64,000 nucleotides of DNA from Cupriavidus basilensis (GTDB taxonomy: Bacteria > Pseudomonadota > Gammaproteobacteria > Burkholderiales > Burkholderiaceae): the NCBI RefSeq assembly GCF_000832305.1, contig NZ_CP010536.1:3596001-3660000 (forward strand), written 5' to 3'. Below the pieces are notes generated by a model. The model saw nothing but the letters and a program-made list of their open reading frames with translations. It did not search any database and was not told where the DNA came from. Positions within the stretch are counted from its first letter, which is position 1. Each line of letters opens with the position of its first letter. The translations under genes and the position numbers were made by a program. This document shows, in pieces, positions 54,294-63,756 of the stretch.

Positions 54294-54836
54294 ATGCAAC
54301 ACGCAAAACGCGGGGAGTCCGGCGCCACCCTGATCGTTACGTTGATCTTCCTCGTCATCTTCATGCTGATGACGATATCGCTGGTTGGATCCAGTGTCGT
54401 CAATGTGAAGGTCGCCGCCAACCAGCAGCATGGCGTCGAAGCGCAGAATGCAGCACAACAAGCCATCGAACAGGTCATCAGCAAGGACTTCACCGCCAGC
54501 CCGGCGGCGGCGGCCGCCAGTGTGCCGGTCGACGTCAATGGCGATGGCAACGCGGACTACACGGCACAGGTTGCCGTGCCTGCGTGCCAGACCAGCAAAC
54601 CGATCAAGAATACCGATCTGGATACCACCAACGCCGACGATGTTTCCTGCTTCATCGGCAACGGCAACCAGAACACCGGCATGCTGACCGCCTCCGGAGC
54701 CGGTGGCGGCAATTCTTTATGCAACGCCACGCAATGGGACGTGAACGCCAGCGTCAACGATAGCGCCACCGGCACCAGCACCACCTTGCACCAGGGAGTT
54801 GCAGTACGCGTTCCGACCGGCACGGCTTGTCCGTGA
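54294..54836 (+). CDS. pilX: Minor pilin PilX
   Basis: The 180-residue protein has an N-terminal helix ESGATLIVTLIFLVIFMLMTISLVGSS without the usual Glu at +5, as is typical of PilX. AANQQHGVEAQNAAQQAIEQV follows, the family region after the membrane helix. It sits three bases after pilW and 60 bases before pilY1. Confidence 0.85.
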   Translation: MQHAKRGESGATLIVTLIFLVIFMLMTISLVGSSVVNVKVAANQQHGVEAQNAAQQAIEQVISKDFTASPAAAAASVPVDVNGDGNADYTAQVAVPACQTSKPIKNTDLDTTNADDVSCFIGNGNQNTGMLTASGAGGGNSLCNATQWDVNASVNDSATGTSTTLHQGVAVRVPTGTACP

Positions 54837-54896
54837 GCTTGTCCCCGCCCATGGGCGGCTGATCTGATCATTTCACCTCGTACACCAGGACTCACC

Positions 54897-57800
54897 ATGC
54901 GCCAATCCGCCGGATGCATCGCCTCGCGCATTGCCATTGCCGCGTTGTTCTCACTCTGCGTCGTGCGCCCGGCAATGGCGGAGGACATCGACTTGTACAC
55001 GGGTTTGCAGCCACAGGCTGGCAAGCCCAATGTGCTGATCCTGTTCGACAACGCGTCAACCTGGGATGCTTCGGCCAGCTTCACCTGCTCCACGGCGAAC
55101 GTGGTATCCAGCAATAACGCTGGCAAGGATGTCGGCGCCGAGCAGTGCGCACTCTATAACGCGGTGGCGTCCATCAAGAACAGCCCCGCCCTGCTGGGCA
55201 ACCTGAATCTCGGGGTGATGATGTTCGGCACCGGGAATAATGTCGGCGGCTCGATGCGGTTTCCGTCGGTGGCGCCTTACAAGCTGCCGCTGATGGACAG
55301 CACCGGCGTGGACAATTTCCTGACGTATGTGAAGTCCATCGATCGCCAGGCCGACAACTCGAACAACTCGCAGGTTGGCGGAGGCATGCAGGAGTCATGG
55401 GCCTTCTACGCCGGGCGGACCGGCTTGTCGGGCACCAAGTACACATCGCCCATCGACAATCCCTGCCAGCGCAATTTCGTTATCTATATCGCCAACGCCG
55501 TCAACAACGGCAAGCCGCAGGACACTGGCCAGAACGTCATCAACGCGCTGGTAGCCGCGGGCGCGACTACCGCCCAGCAACAGCAAATCACGATTCCCGC
55601 CCCTTACAACGGATACCAGAGCAACTGGGGCGACGAATGGGCTCGCTTCATGTACCAGACCGACGTACAGGGCAACATGGCCAACCAGCAGAACATCGTG
55701 ACCTACACGATCGCGGTGACTGATGGCAAGAACCCGGATTACGTCCAGTTCACAGATAGCATGGGGACCAATGGCGGCGGCAAGACCTATGTGGTCCAGC
55801 TCGGGGATGTCAACGGACTGACTTCCGCTTTGCTGCAGATCTTCAACGAAGTGCAGGCCGTCAACAGCGTCTTTGCCTCGGTGAGCTTGCCGGCATCGGT
55901 GAACGCGCAAGGCCAGTTCCTCAACCAGGTCTATGTCGGCATGTTCCGCCCGGACGCCACGGCCGCGCCACGCTGGATGGGCAATCTCAAGCAGTATCAG
56001 ATTGGCTACAACAGCAAGGGCAATATCGTACTGCAGGATGCCAGCGGCAACAGCGCGATCAGCAACGCAGCGACCGGGTTCATTTCCCCGGGTGCCGTCA
56101 GCTACTGGACCGCTGAGCCCCCGCTCACGTTCAGCACAAGTGGCTATGGCACCGGCGGGGTGGCAAACTGGCCCGCCAAGGGCTTCTGGACGAACAGCCC
56201 ATCGAGCACCGGATGGAACCTGGACTCGCCCGATGGAGAGGTGGTGGAGAAAGGCGGCGCGGGCGAGATGCTGCGCGCCCAATTGCTGACCAGCCAGGAT
56301 AGCCGGGTACTGTTCACGTGCAACGGCGCGGGCAACTGCCCGACCAACGCCGCCATGCCAACGTTCGATACCGCCAATACATGGCTGAACGGCGCCAATG
56401 GCCTTGCGGCCGTCAACGCCGGAACCAGTGGTGCGGCAACCATCAGCAGTACGGAATTGCCCAAGCTGATCGCCTGGATGCGCGGTGCGGATGTGAAAGC
56501 GGCGGATGCCAGCAGCATCGCCGGCCAGGAGGCGCAGCAGGGTCCGGGCTCACCGGTCACCGTGCGCGGTTCGATTCATGCCGATGTGCTGCACTCGCGG
56601 CCGGCGGTCGTCAACTATGGTGGAAGCACGGGGGTCGTGGTGTTCTATGGCACCAACGACGGCGTGTTCCACGCGATCAACGGCAACCAGGCACAGGGGA
56701 TCGGCAGCGTAAGGCCCGGGGGTGAGCTCTGGGGCTTTATTGCTCCGGAGTTTCTCGGCAAGCTCAGCCGCATCTATACCAATTCGCCGGAGGTAAAGCT
56801 CTCGACCACGCCGGGTGGCATTACCCCGGCACCGACACCCCGCGACTATTTCTTCGACGGCAGCACGACGGTCATGCAAGACCTGCGGGACCCGGCACAT
56901 CCGCGCATCGTCCTCTACCTGACCGCACGCCGCGGCGGCCGGCTGATCTATGCCCTGGATGTGACCGACCCCGCCAATCCTCGCTACCTGTGGAAGCGCA
57001 CCAACGCCGACTTCCCTGAACTCGGCCAGAGCTGGTCCCAGCCACGCGTGATACGCGCGCGAGGCAGCGCGTCCGCGCTCATCGTCATGGGTGCTGGCTA
57101 CGACACGACGGAGGACAGTGATCCCGCACCAGGCACCGACATCATGGGGCGGGGCGTTCTGGTGCTCGATGCCTTGACCGGCTCCCCCGTATGGAGTGCC
57201 CTGCCTAGCTGCGCGGGCATGGGCGGCACCTGCCTGCCAGTGCCGGACCTGACTCGTGCCATCCCCTCGGATGTGACCGTGCTCGACCGCAACGGCGACG
57301 GGTACATCGAACGCTTCTATGTCGGCGACGTCGGTGGCAACATTTGGCGCGCGGATCTGGAGACTACCGCGGGGAATGCGCCGGCGAACTGGACCCTGAA
57401 CAAGCTTGCCGCCCTAGGTGGCGCGTCCGGCACAAACGCCGCACGCAAGTTTTTCTACCCCCCCGATGTCGTCTCCACCGCTGGCTACGATGCCGTCACT
57501 GCCGGCACGGGAGACCGCGAGCATCCGCTTTACTCTGCCTCGACGACGCCGGGCACGGCCTACAACGTGGTCAATCGGCTTTACATGGTGAAGGACACCA
57601 ACATCCTCGGCATGCCGTCGACCTGGAAGCCGATCACCGAAGCCGGCCTTGTCGATGCCACGACGCTGACGGGCACCTATGACGGATCGGGTTCGGGCTT
57701 CTACATCACGCTGACCAATCCCGGCGAGAAGGCGGTCAACGCACCGCTGACGGTCAGTGGCTACACCACGATCGGTACCAACACGCCAAGAGTGCCGGAT

Positions 57801-58112
57801 GCCAACACGTGCTATCCGAATCTCGGGATCGCCCGTAGCTACTCCTTCAGCTTCCTGACGTCGGCCGGGCAAAACCCGGCCCGCTCGATCATCCTGGACG
57901 GCGGCGGCTTCCCGCCATCGTCCGTGTTCGGCATGGTATCGATCGGCAGCGGCACGAGCGCGACCGTGGTGCCGGTCTTGCTCGGCGGGGGGAACCAGAC
58001 CGGTCCTGGCGGCGGCGATGCCACCTCCGCGCTAGGTGCGCAAAAGGTCAATATCGCTGGCGTCGGCAAACGCAAGCGCATCTACTGGTACCCGGAAAGC
58101 GACAAGCACTAG
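54897..58112 (+). CDS. pilY1: PilY1-like tip adhesin
   Basis: The 1071-residue protein has a signal peptide, an N-terminal VWA-like part (KPNVLILFDNASTW) and a C-terminal beta-propeller of the PilY1 type (YGTNDGVFHAI, WSQPRV, YVGDVGGNIWRADL). A calcium-binding loop of form DxNGDGxIE lies near residue 797 (DRNGDGYIERF), the site that controls retraction in Pseudomonas. The MIDAS of the VWA part is imperfect. It should sit at the pilus tip or outer membrane and mediate adhesion or mechanosensing. It closes the operon. Confidence 0.9.
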   Translation: MRQSAGCIASRIAIAALFSLCVVRPAMAEDIDLYTGLQPQAGKPNVLILFDNASTWDASASFTCSTANVVSSNNAGKDVGAEQCALYNAVASIKNSPALLGNLNLGVMMFGTGNNVGGSMRFPSVAPYKLPLMDSTGVDNFLTYVKSIDRQADNSNNSQVGGGMQESWAFYAGRTGLSGTKYTSPIDNPCQRNFVIYIANAVNNGKPQDTGQNVINALVAAGATTAQQQQITIPAPYNGYQSNWGDEWARFMYQTDVQGNMANQQNIVTYTIAVTDGKNPDYVQFTDSMGTNGGGKTYVVQLGDVNGLTSALLQIFNEVQAVNSVFASVSLPASVNAQGQFLNQVYVGMFRPDATAAPRWMGNLKQYQIGYNSKGNIVLQDASGNSAISNAATGFISPGAVSYWTAEPPLTFSTSGYGTGGVANWPAKGFWTNSPSSTGWNLDSPDGEVVEKGGAGEMLRAQLLTSQDSRVLFTCNGAGNCPTNAAMPTFDTANTWLNGANGLAAVNAGTSGAATISSTELPKLIAWMRGADVKAADASSIAGQEAQQGPGSPVTVRGSIHADVLHSRPAVVNYGGSTGVVVFYGTNDGVFHAINGNQAQGIGSVRPGGELWGFIAPEFLGKLSRIYTNSPEVKLSTTPGGITPAPTPRDYFFDGSTTVMQDLRDPAHPRIVLYLTARRGGRLIYALDVTDPANPRYLWKRTNADFPELGQSWSQPRVIRARGSASALIVMGAGYDTTEDSDPAPGTDIMGRGVLVLDALTGSPVWSALPSCAGMGGTCLPVPDLTRAIPSDVTVLDRNGDGYIERFYVGDVGGNIWRADLETTAGNAPANWTLNKLAALGGASGTNAARKFFYPPDVVSTAGYDAVTAGTGDREHPLYSASTTPGTAYNVVNRLYMVKDTNILGMPSTWKPITEAGLVDATTLTGTYDGSGSGFYITLTNPGEKAVNAPLTVSGYTTIGTNTPRVPDANTCYPNLGIARSYSFSFLTSAGQNPARSIILDGGGFPPSSVFGMVSIGSGTSATVVPVLLGGGNQTGPGGGDATSALGAQKVNIAGVGKRKRIYWYPESDKH

Positions 58113-58215
58113 GCAGAATCGGCCCCGTCCTGCCACCAAGGGCGGGGTCGCGTCGCCAATGATGCAGTGCACGACGCCTCGCCGGTTCACATTTGTATCG
58201 AAAAATTTACATTGT

Positions 58216-58235
58216 TACAGTGGACTAACACTGTA
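58216..58235. promoter_or_regulatory. Inverted repeat upstream of the DUF4382 gene
   Basis: TACAGTG-GACTAA-CACTGTA is a perfect 7-bp inverted repeat with a 6-base centre, 61 bases before the start codon. TTTACA at 58206-58211 is a possible -35 box. The repeat is a candidate operator. Confidence 0.45.
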
Positions 58236-58295
58236 CGGGCCGCACGAATCTTAATCTCTGGGCATCCCCAATGTCGTCCTAAAGAGGAGATCGTG

Positions 58296-59471
58296 ATGAG
58301 AGACCATAAGTCCGTTTATAGCGCGCTGGCACTTGGCTGCGCCGGCACATTCGGCCTGGCTGCGTGTGGTGGCGGGGGCGATGGCGGCACGCCCCAGGCG
58401 TCGCAGGGAACCTTGCAGGTTTCCATGACTGACGCACCCGCCTGCGGCTTCGATCACGTGTTTGTGACCGTCAACAAGGTGCGTGTGAACGGCAACGCCA
58501 ACGTTGACGAGAACGGCTCGGGCTGGGTGGACATTCCCGTGTCACCGGCACAACGCATCGACCTGCTGTCACTCACCAACGGCGTGCTCGCCACCCTTGG
58601 CAAGACAGCGCTGCCTGCTGGCACGTACCAGCAGATCCGATTGCTGCTGACACCAAATGCGGGCAATTCGCTTGCCAATTCCGTCGTTCCTACCGGTGGC
58701 ACGGAGACCGCGCTGGATACGCCGAGCGCCATCCAGAGCGGGATCAAGATCATCCGGCCTTTTACCGTTGCGCCAGATACGCTCACCGATCTCGTGCTCG
58801 ATTTCGATGCGTGCAAATCGGTGGTGACGCGCGGCAATGGCGGCTACAACCTGAAGCCGGTGGTCACCGCGCTGCCCGTCGTCGTCAGCGGCAAGGTCAC
58901 CGGCATGTTGACCGCGGCCGAGGCCGGCGCCCAGGTCTACGCCGAACGCAATGGCGTGGTCGTGAAGGCAACCGTTGCGGACAGCCTGGGCGCATTCACG
59001 CTTTCGCCCATCGAGCAGAGCAGCACCAATGGCAATGTCGATGTGGTCATCGTACCGGCCAGCCGCGCAGTTGGCATTGTGCGTAGTGTTCCAGTTGTTG
59101 CCGGTGCAAGCACCGTGGTGTCGACGTCAGGCGCCCCCATCGACTTGCCGGCTTCCACGGTCAACACGGTCTCGGGTTCCATGTCGCCGGCCAGCGCGGC
59201 TGGCAGCTTGCGCGCGCTGCAACTGACGGGGGGCAACAACTACACAATCGCAAGTGCGACGGCAAACAGCACAACGGGCGCTTACAGCCTGAATTTGCCC
59301 ACGGCATCGCCATCGGTTGGCACTTACCAGGCAACCTTGCCGATCGCGCTCTTCCCGGATGTCAGCGCGGCCGGAAAGTACACCATCGAAGCAACCAGCG
59401 CGAGTGGCACCATCCAGTCGCAGCCCGTAAACGTCGGCGCCGGCAGCGTGACGCAGAATTTCGCGTTCTGA
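58296..59471 (+). CDS. DUF4382 domain lipoprotein
   Basis: The 391-residue protein begins with a lipoprotein signal (GCAGTFGLAACGGGGDGG, lipobox LAAC). A DUF4382 domain follows (about 35-215) with LQVSMTDAPACGFDHVFVTVNKVRV and QRIDLLSLTNG, then a carboxypeptidase-regulatory-like beta domain (SGKVTGMLTAAEAGAQVYAERNG). It is probably exposed on the outer membrane. AGAGGAGATCGTG precedes the ATG. It is not in the pil operon, but stands directly after it; a surface role next to pili is plausible. Confidence 0.85.
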   Translation: MRDHKSVYSALALGCAGTFGLAACGGGGDGGTPQASQGTLQVSMTDAPACGFDHVFVTVNKVRVNGNANVDENGSGWVDIPVSPAQRIDLLSLTNGVLATLGKTALPAGTYQQIRLLLTPNAGNSLANSVVPTGGTETALDTPSAIQSGIKIIRPFTVAPDTLTDLVLDFDACKSVVTRGNGGYNLKPVVTALPVVVSGKVTGMLTAAEAGAQVYAERNGVVVKATVADSLGAFTLSPIEQSSTNGNVDVVIVPASRAVGIVRSVPVVAGASTVVSTSGAPIDLPASTVNTVSGSMSPASAAGSLRALQLTGGNNYTIASATANSTTGAYSLNLPTASPSVGTYQATLPIALFPDVSAAGKYTIEATSASGTIQSQPVNVGAGSVTQNFAF

Positions 59472-59529
59472 CCGAAAACTGCGGCAGAAAGCCGCTTGAA
59501 TGTGACCGTTCGATATGCAAGGAGAAAGT

Positions 59530-59691
59530 ATGAAAATCATTCTGCTAGTGTGCGCGACAGCCGCTACCCTGTCGGGTTGCGCAGTCTATACGCCAAACGG
59601 TGCCGTGGTGGCGCCCGCTGCCGTGGTGGTGGATCCGGGCCCCGGTCCAGGTTTCTGTCCGCCTGGCCAGGCGAAGAAAGGGCGCTGCTAG
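59530..59691 (+). CDS. Small lipoprotein of 53 residues
   Basis: The protein has a signal peptide with lipobox LSGC and a short proline/glycine-rich tail ending in PPGQAKKGRC, a pattern I know from small Burkholderiaceae lipoproteins. AAGGAGAAAGT precedes the ATG. Its last seven codons overlap the start of a cardiolipin-synthase remnant in another frame. Confidence 0.7.
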   Translation: MKIILLVCATAATLSGCAVYTPNGAVVAPAAVVVDPGPGPGFCPPGQAKKGRC

Positions 59692-60015
59692 CAAGCGCGC
59701 GGGGCGTGCGCTGCCGCCTGCTGGTGGATGCGCTGGGCGCGCGCTGGCTGGCGCATGTTTGCCGATACGCTGCGCGACGGCGGCGTGGAGGTGGTGCAGG
59801 CCCTGCCCATGCGCTCGCTGATGGCGGTGCTCAAAAGCAAGAGCGCGCGCCTCGACCAGCGCAATCACCGCAAGATCATGGCGGTGGACGGCAGCATTGG
59901 CTACATCGGCTCGCAAAACGTGATCGATGCCGAGTCGATGCCTGGACTGCCCAATGAAGAACTGGTGGCGCGCGTGACCGGGCCAGCGGCGGCCGCTGCC
60001 TACGCGGACCTGCCA
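59673..60015 (+). pseudogene. cls: Cardiolipin synthase (phospholipase D) fragment
   Basis: Two frames together encode an interior piece of a PLD-type cardiolipin synthase. The first reads RGVRCRLLVDALGAR. After a frameshift near 59750, the second reads RDGGVEVVQALPMRSL, RNHRKIMAVDGSIGYIGSQN (an intact HKD motif, H-x-K-x4-D) and NEELVARVTGP. The rest of the gene, including the second HKD motif, is missing. No start signal exists. This is a decayed remnant. Confidence 0.75.
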
Positions 60016-60136
60016 AGATATTTGCCGATTGGCGGATTTGTTGCTGTAGATGTGACAACGCGACCCGTGGCTAGGGGTCGCGCCGGTAGTCATGCAAAAG
60101 CACGAGGACACCGAGAATCGGCAGGCGCCAGCAGGC

Positions 60137-60952
60137 TTAACGCGCTTCCACGTACCCCAACACCGTCTCCAGCATCGTCTTCAGCGTGGGCTGAATGCGC
60201 GTTGCCCGTGCCTCGTCATAGGCGAAGGGATAGGTCTCGCTCATATAGGCCGACTGCGTCAACTCGAGCTGCACTGCCTGCACGCCCTGCGCCGGCGCCC
60301 CGTACTGCCGCGTGATATAGCCGCCCTTGAAGCGCCCGTTAAGCACAGAGGTATAGCCCGGCAACGCGCCCGCGATATCCAGCAACTGGTTGGCCAGCGC
60401 GGCGTCGCAGCTGGCGCCATTGGCGGTGCCCAGGTTGAAGTCGGTCAGCTTGCCTTCGAAAAAGCGCGGCAGCACCGAGCGGATCGAATGCGCGTCCCAC
60501 AGCGCCACGGTACCGTGCTCGGCGCGCAAGCGGGCCAGTTCTTCGGCGAGCGCGCCGTGGTACGGGCGCCAGATGGCGTCGCGGCGCGCGGCGATTTCAT
60601 CGTCGGCGGGCAGGCCGCTGGCGTCGGCGTAGATCGGCGTCTTGTCGAAGGTATCGACCGGGCACAGGCCGGTGGTGTCCTGGCCGGGGTAGAGATTGGC
60701 GTTGTCGGGCGGGCGGTTCAGGTCCACCACGTAGCGCGAGTGGGTGGCCACCAGGATGGAGGCACCGAGCTCGCGCGCGAAATCGTACAGGCGCTCCAGG
60801 TGCCAGTCGGTATCGGGCACGGTGCGTGCCTCGGCGGTCAGCCGGTCGGACACGCAGGCCGGCAGGTGGGTGCCGACGTGCGGCATCGACACCAGCATCG
60901 GGCGCGTGCCGCGATGCAGGGTGAAAGCGGGGGTATCGGTCGAGAAGGCCAT
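60137..60952 (-). CDS. hutG: N-formylglutamate deformylase
   Basis: The 271-residue protein hydrolyses N-formylglutamate to glutamate and formate, the last step of the histidine route. PMLVSMPHVGTHLP, ATHSRYVVDLNRPPDNANLYPGQ and LWDAHSIRSVLPRFFEG carry the zinc-binding and substrate residues of the HutG2/FGase family. It ends a hut operon, separated from hutF by 114 bases with a strong hairpin. ATG at 60952 is used; a TTG eight codons earlier is possible. Confidence 0.92.
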   Translation of the reverse strand: MAFSTDTPAFTLHRGTRPMLVSMPHVGTHLPACVSDRLTAEARTVPDTDWHLERLYDFARELGASILVATHSRYVVDLNRPPDNANLYPGQDTTGLCPVDTFDKTPIYADASGLPADDEIAARRDAIWRPYHGALAEELARLRAEHGTVALWDAHSIRSVLPRFFEGKLTDFNLGTANGASCDAALANQLLDIAGALPGYTSVLNGRFKGGYITRQYGAPAQGVQAVQLELTQSAYMSETYPFAYDEARATRIQPTLKTMLETVLGYVEAR

Positions 60953-61007
60953 GTTTTCTTGTTTGCTGCTTTGCAACGTAAAGGCGCAGTGCTCATCAAC
61001 GCGGGCC

Positions 61008-61038
61008 TGAAGCTTGTCGCGTCAAGCGACAAGCTTCA
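61008..61038. promoter_or_regulatory. Perfect 13-bp hairpin between hutF and hutG
   Basis: TGAAGCTTGTCGC and GCGACAAGCTTCA enclose a 5-base loop. Outer arms GGCCTGA and TCAGGCC offer an alternative pairing. There is no U tract, so it may stabilise the mRNA or attenuate hutG instead of terminating fully. Confidence 0.55.
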
Positions 61039-61066
61039 AGCGTCAGGCCGCGTGGTGCGCCGGGTT

Positions 61067-62467
61067 TTAGTCAGTCAGCAGGCTTGCGCGCGCAGCGGCA
61101 AAGCGCTTGCCAGCATCGGCCTGCAAGGCGTGCAGACCATGCTGCACGCGCATGCGGCCCGCCGTGCGGACTTCCGCTAGTGTCTCATGCCCATGGTTGG
61201 CAAACACATGGACTGCCAGCGCCTGGCTGCCCGACAAACCGGAGAGCGCGGGATGCGCCCCGTCCAGCACGACGAAATCCGCCTGCTGCCCGACGGCAAT
61301 CGCGCCGATATCCCGGCCCGACGCGCGCGCGCCGCCAAAGGCGGCATCGAGGTAAAGGCGGTCCGCCACCTGCCTGTGCGCGTCCGACGCCAGCACATTG
61401 CGCTTTTGCAGCGCCAGCCGCTGGCCGTACTCGAACAGCCGCAGCTCTTCCACGACGCTGACGCTGGCGTGGCTGTCCGAGCCGATGCCCCAGACACCGC
61501 CTTGCCCCAGGTAGGGCGCGGCATCGAATACCCCATCACCCAGGTTGGCCTCGGTGGTCGGGCAGATGCCGGCCACCGCGCCGCTGTGCGCCAGCCGCCT
61601 GCGTTCATCCCAGTCCAGGTGCGTGGCGTGCACCAGGCACCAGCGCGCATCCACCTCGGCATGGTCGAGCAGCCATGCCACCGGGCGTGTGCCCGTGAGC
61701 GTGATGCACTCGTCGACCTCGCGCTGCTGCTCGGCGATATGGATGTGCACCGGCGCTGTTGCATCCAGCGCGTGCAGGCCCGCCACGGCGTCGGCAAGGC
61801 TCTGCGGCGGCACCGCGCGCAGCGAGTGCGGGGCAAGCCCCAGGCGAGCCTGGCCATGGCATTGCGGGGCCAGCCGGCCAAGCAAGGCGAGCATGGCGTG
61901 CGTCTCATGCAGGAAGCGGCGCTGATCCGGCACCGCGGGCTTGTCGCCAAAGCCGGCCGTCTGGTACAGCACCGGCAGCAGCGTGATGCCGATGCCGGCG
62001 GTCTGGGCGGCGCGCAGCAGGCGCAGCGACATCTCGGCAGGGTCGGCATAAGGCTTGCCGTGTGTGTCGTGATGCACGTAGTGGAACTCGCAAACGCTGG
62101 TGTAGCCCGCGCGCAGCATCTCGATATAGAGCTGCGTGGCGATGGCTTCCAGCGTATCGGGCGAAAGCCGCAGCGCGAAGCGGTACATCAGCTTGCGCCA
62201 GCTCCAGAAGGAATCGCTCTGCTGGCCGTCAGCCAGCGTCTCGCTGCGGAACTCAGTCAACCCGGCAAAACCGCGCTGGAACGCGTGCGAATGCAGATTG
62301 GGCATGCCCGGCAACAGCGGCCCGGCGGCGCGCGGCACGTCCACGGCGGGTTGCGCGCCGGCCTGCACCGTCGTGAATGCGCCAGCGTCGTCCCAGGCCA
62401 GCAGTACATCGCTGGCCCAGCCCGTGGGCAGCAAGGCCTGCGTGGCAAACAGGCTTCCGGCGTTCAT
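61067..62467 (-). CDS. hutF: Formimidoylglutamate deiminase
   Basis: The 466-residue amidohydrolase converts N-formimidoyl-L-glutamate to N-formylglutamate and ammonia. [18 protein letters not shown] carries the metal-binding histidines, [14 protein letters not shown] the substrate helix, and [21 protein letters not shown] the catalytic aspartate. AAGGAG lies before the ATG, which overlaps the hutI stop by ATGA. HutF with HutG marks the five-step Pseudomonas-type pathway. Confidence 0.93.
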   Translation of the reverse strand: MNAGSLFATQALLPTGWASDVLLAWDDAGAFTTVQAGAQPAVDVPRAAGPLLPGMPNLHSHAFQRGFAGLTEFRSETLADGQQSDSFWSWRKLMYRFALRLSPDTLEAIATQLYIEMLRAGYTSVCEFHYVHHDTHGKPYADPAEMSLRLLRAAQTAGIGITLLPVLYQTAGFGDKPAVPDQRRFLHETHAMLALLGRLAPQCHGQARLGLAPHSLRAVPPQSLADAVAGLHALDATAPVHIHIAEQQREVDECITLTGTRPVAWLLDHAEVDARWCLVHATHLDWDERRRLAHSGAVAGICPTTEANLGDGVFDAAPYLGQGGVWGIGSDSHASVSVVEELRLFEYGQRLALQKRNVLASDAHRQVADRLYLDAAFGGARASGRDIGAIAVGQQADFVVLDGAHPALSGLSGSQALAVHVFANHGHETLAEVRTAGRMRVQHGLHALQADAGKRFAAARASLLTD

Positions 62468-63756
62468 GGCCGCACTCCTTGCACTGACGTGGCCGCAGGA
62501 TAGACCTTGCCCTGGCGCACCACGGCGGCGGCGGGATTGCGCCCGAACCAGTAGGCCAGCTCGGCCGGCGAATCGACATTCCACAGCACGAAATCGGCGG
62601 CGCGCCCGGCGGCCAGCAAACCGTGCCGGTCGGCTGCGCCCAGCGCGCGCGCGGCGTGCGTGGTGACGCCTGCCAGCACTTCGGGCACGGTCAGCCTGAA
62701 CAGGGTGCACGCCATATTCATCATCAGCAGCAGCGAAGTGACGGGTGACGTACCGGGATTGTGATCGGTGGAGATCGCCATCGGCACACCATGCCGGCGC
62801 AGCAGGTCGATCGGCGGCAGGTTGGTGTCACGCAGGAAATAGTAGGCACCCGGCAGCAGGACCGCCACCGTGCCCGACCCGGCCATGGCAACGACGCCGG
62901 CCTCATCGAGATGTTCCAGGTGATCGGCCGACAGCGCGCGGTAACGCGCCGCCAGCGCGGTGCCACCCAGGTTGCTGAGTTGCTCGGCGTGCAGCTTGAC
63001 GCGCAAGCCGTGGCGCTCGGCGGCCTGGAAGACGCGCTCGGTCTGCGCCAGGCTGAAGCCCACGGATTCGCAAAAGGCGTCCACCGCATCGATGAGGCCC
63101 TCGTCGGCCAGCACGGGCATCATGGTTTCGCACACCAGCGTGATGTAGTCGTCGGCGCGGCCCGCGTATTCCGGCGGCAGCGCGTGCGCGCCAAGAAAGG
63201 TGGTATGCACCGTTACGCCGAAGGCATCGCCCAGGCGGCGCGCCACGCGCAGCTGCTTGCGTTCGCTGGCGAGATCCAGGCCGTAGCCAGACTTGATCTC
63301 CAGGGTGGTCACACCTTCGGCCAGCAGCGGCGCAAGACGCGCGGCGGCCAGCGCGAACAGCGTGTCTTCATCGGCGGCGCGGGTGGCGCGCACGGTGGAG
63401 ACGATGCCGCCGCCGGCGCGCGCGATTTCCTCATAGCCTGCGCCGGCCAGGCGCATGGCGAATTCATCGGCACGCTGCCCGCCGTACACCAGGTGGGTGT
63501 GGCAGTCGACCAGGCCCGGCGTGATCCAGGCGCTGCCCGCGTCATGGCGCGGCAGCGCTGCGTACGCCTGCGGCAGCTCGGCCTGCATGCCGAGCCACAC
63601 GATGCGGCCTTGCTGCACGACCAGCGCGGCGTCACGGATGGCCTTGGCGGGATCCCCGTCGGGCAGCAGGTGGCAGCGATGCCAGACGCCATCGGCGGAC
63701 TTGGCGGATTCAGTGGACGAAGAGATAGCGGCGGCATGCGCCGGGTTCAGGTTCAT
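62464..63756 (-). CDS. hutI: Imidazolonepropionase
   Basis: The 430-residue amidohydrolase opens imidazolone-5-propionate to formimidoylglutamate. [20 protein letters not shown] supplies the zinc histidines, [11 protein letters not shown] and [17 protein letters not shown] the substrate site, and [11 protein letters not shown] the catalytic aspartate. The ATG beginning MNLNPAH overlaps the hutD stop (ATGA). The next gene, hutF, also overlaps by four bases, so translation of all three is coupled. Confidence 0.94.
   Translation of the reverse strand: MNLNPAHAAAISSSTESAKSADGVWHRCHLLPDGDPAKAIRDAALVVQQGRIVWLGMQAELPQAYAALPRHDAGSAWITPGLVDCHTHLVYGGQRADEFAMRLAGAGYEEIARAGGGIVSTVRATRAADEDTLFALAAARLAPLLAEGVTTLEIKSGYGLDLASERKQLRVARRLGDAFGVTVHTTFLGAHALPPEYAGRADDYITLVCETMMPVLADEGLIDAVDAFCESVGFSLAQTERVFQAAERHGLRVKLHAEQLSNLGGTALAARYRALSADHLEHLDEAGVVAMAGSGTVAVLLPGAYYFLRDTNLPPIDLLRRHGVPMAISTDHNPGTSPVTSLLLMMNMACTLFRLTVPEVLAGVTTHAARALGAADRHGLLAAGRAADFVLWNVDSPAELAYWFGRNPAAAVVRQGKVYPAATSVQGVRP

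Noticed and set aside
58216..58235. LexA box
   Set aside because: The order is ACAG...CTGT with a 10-base gap, the reverse of the LexA arrangement.
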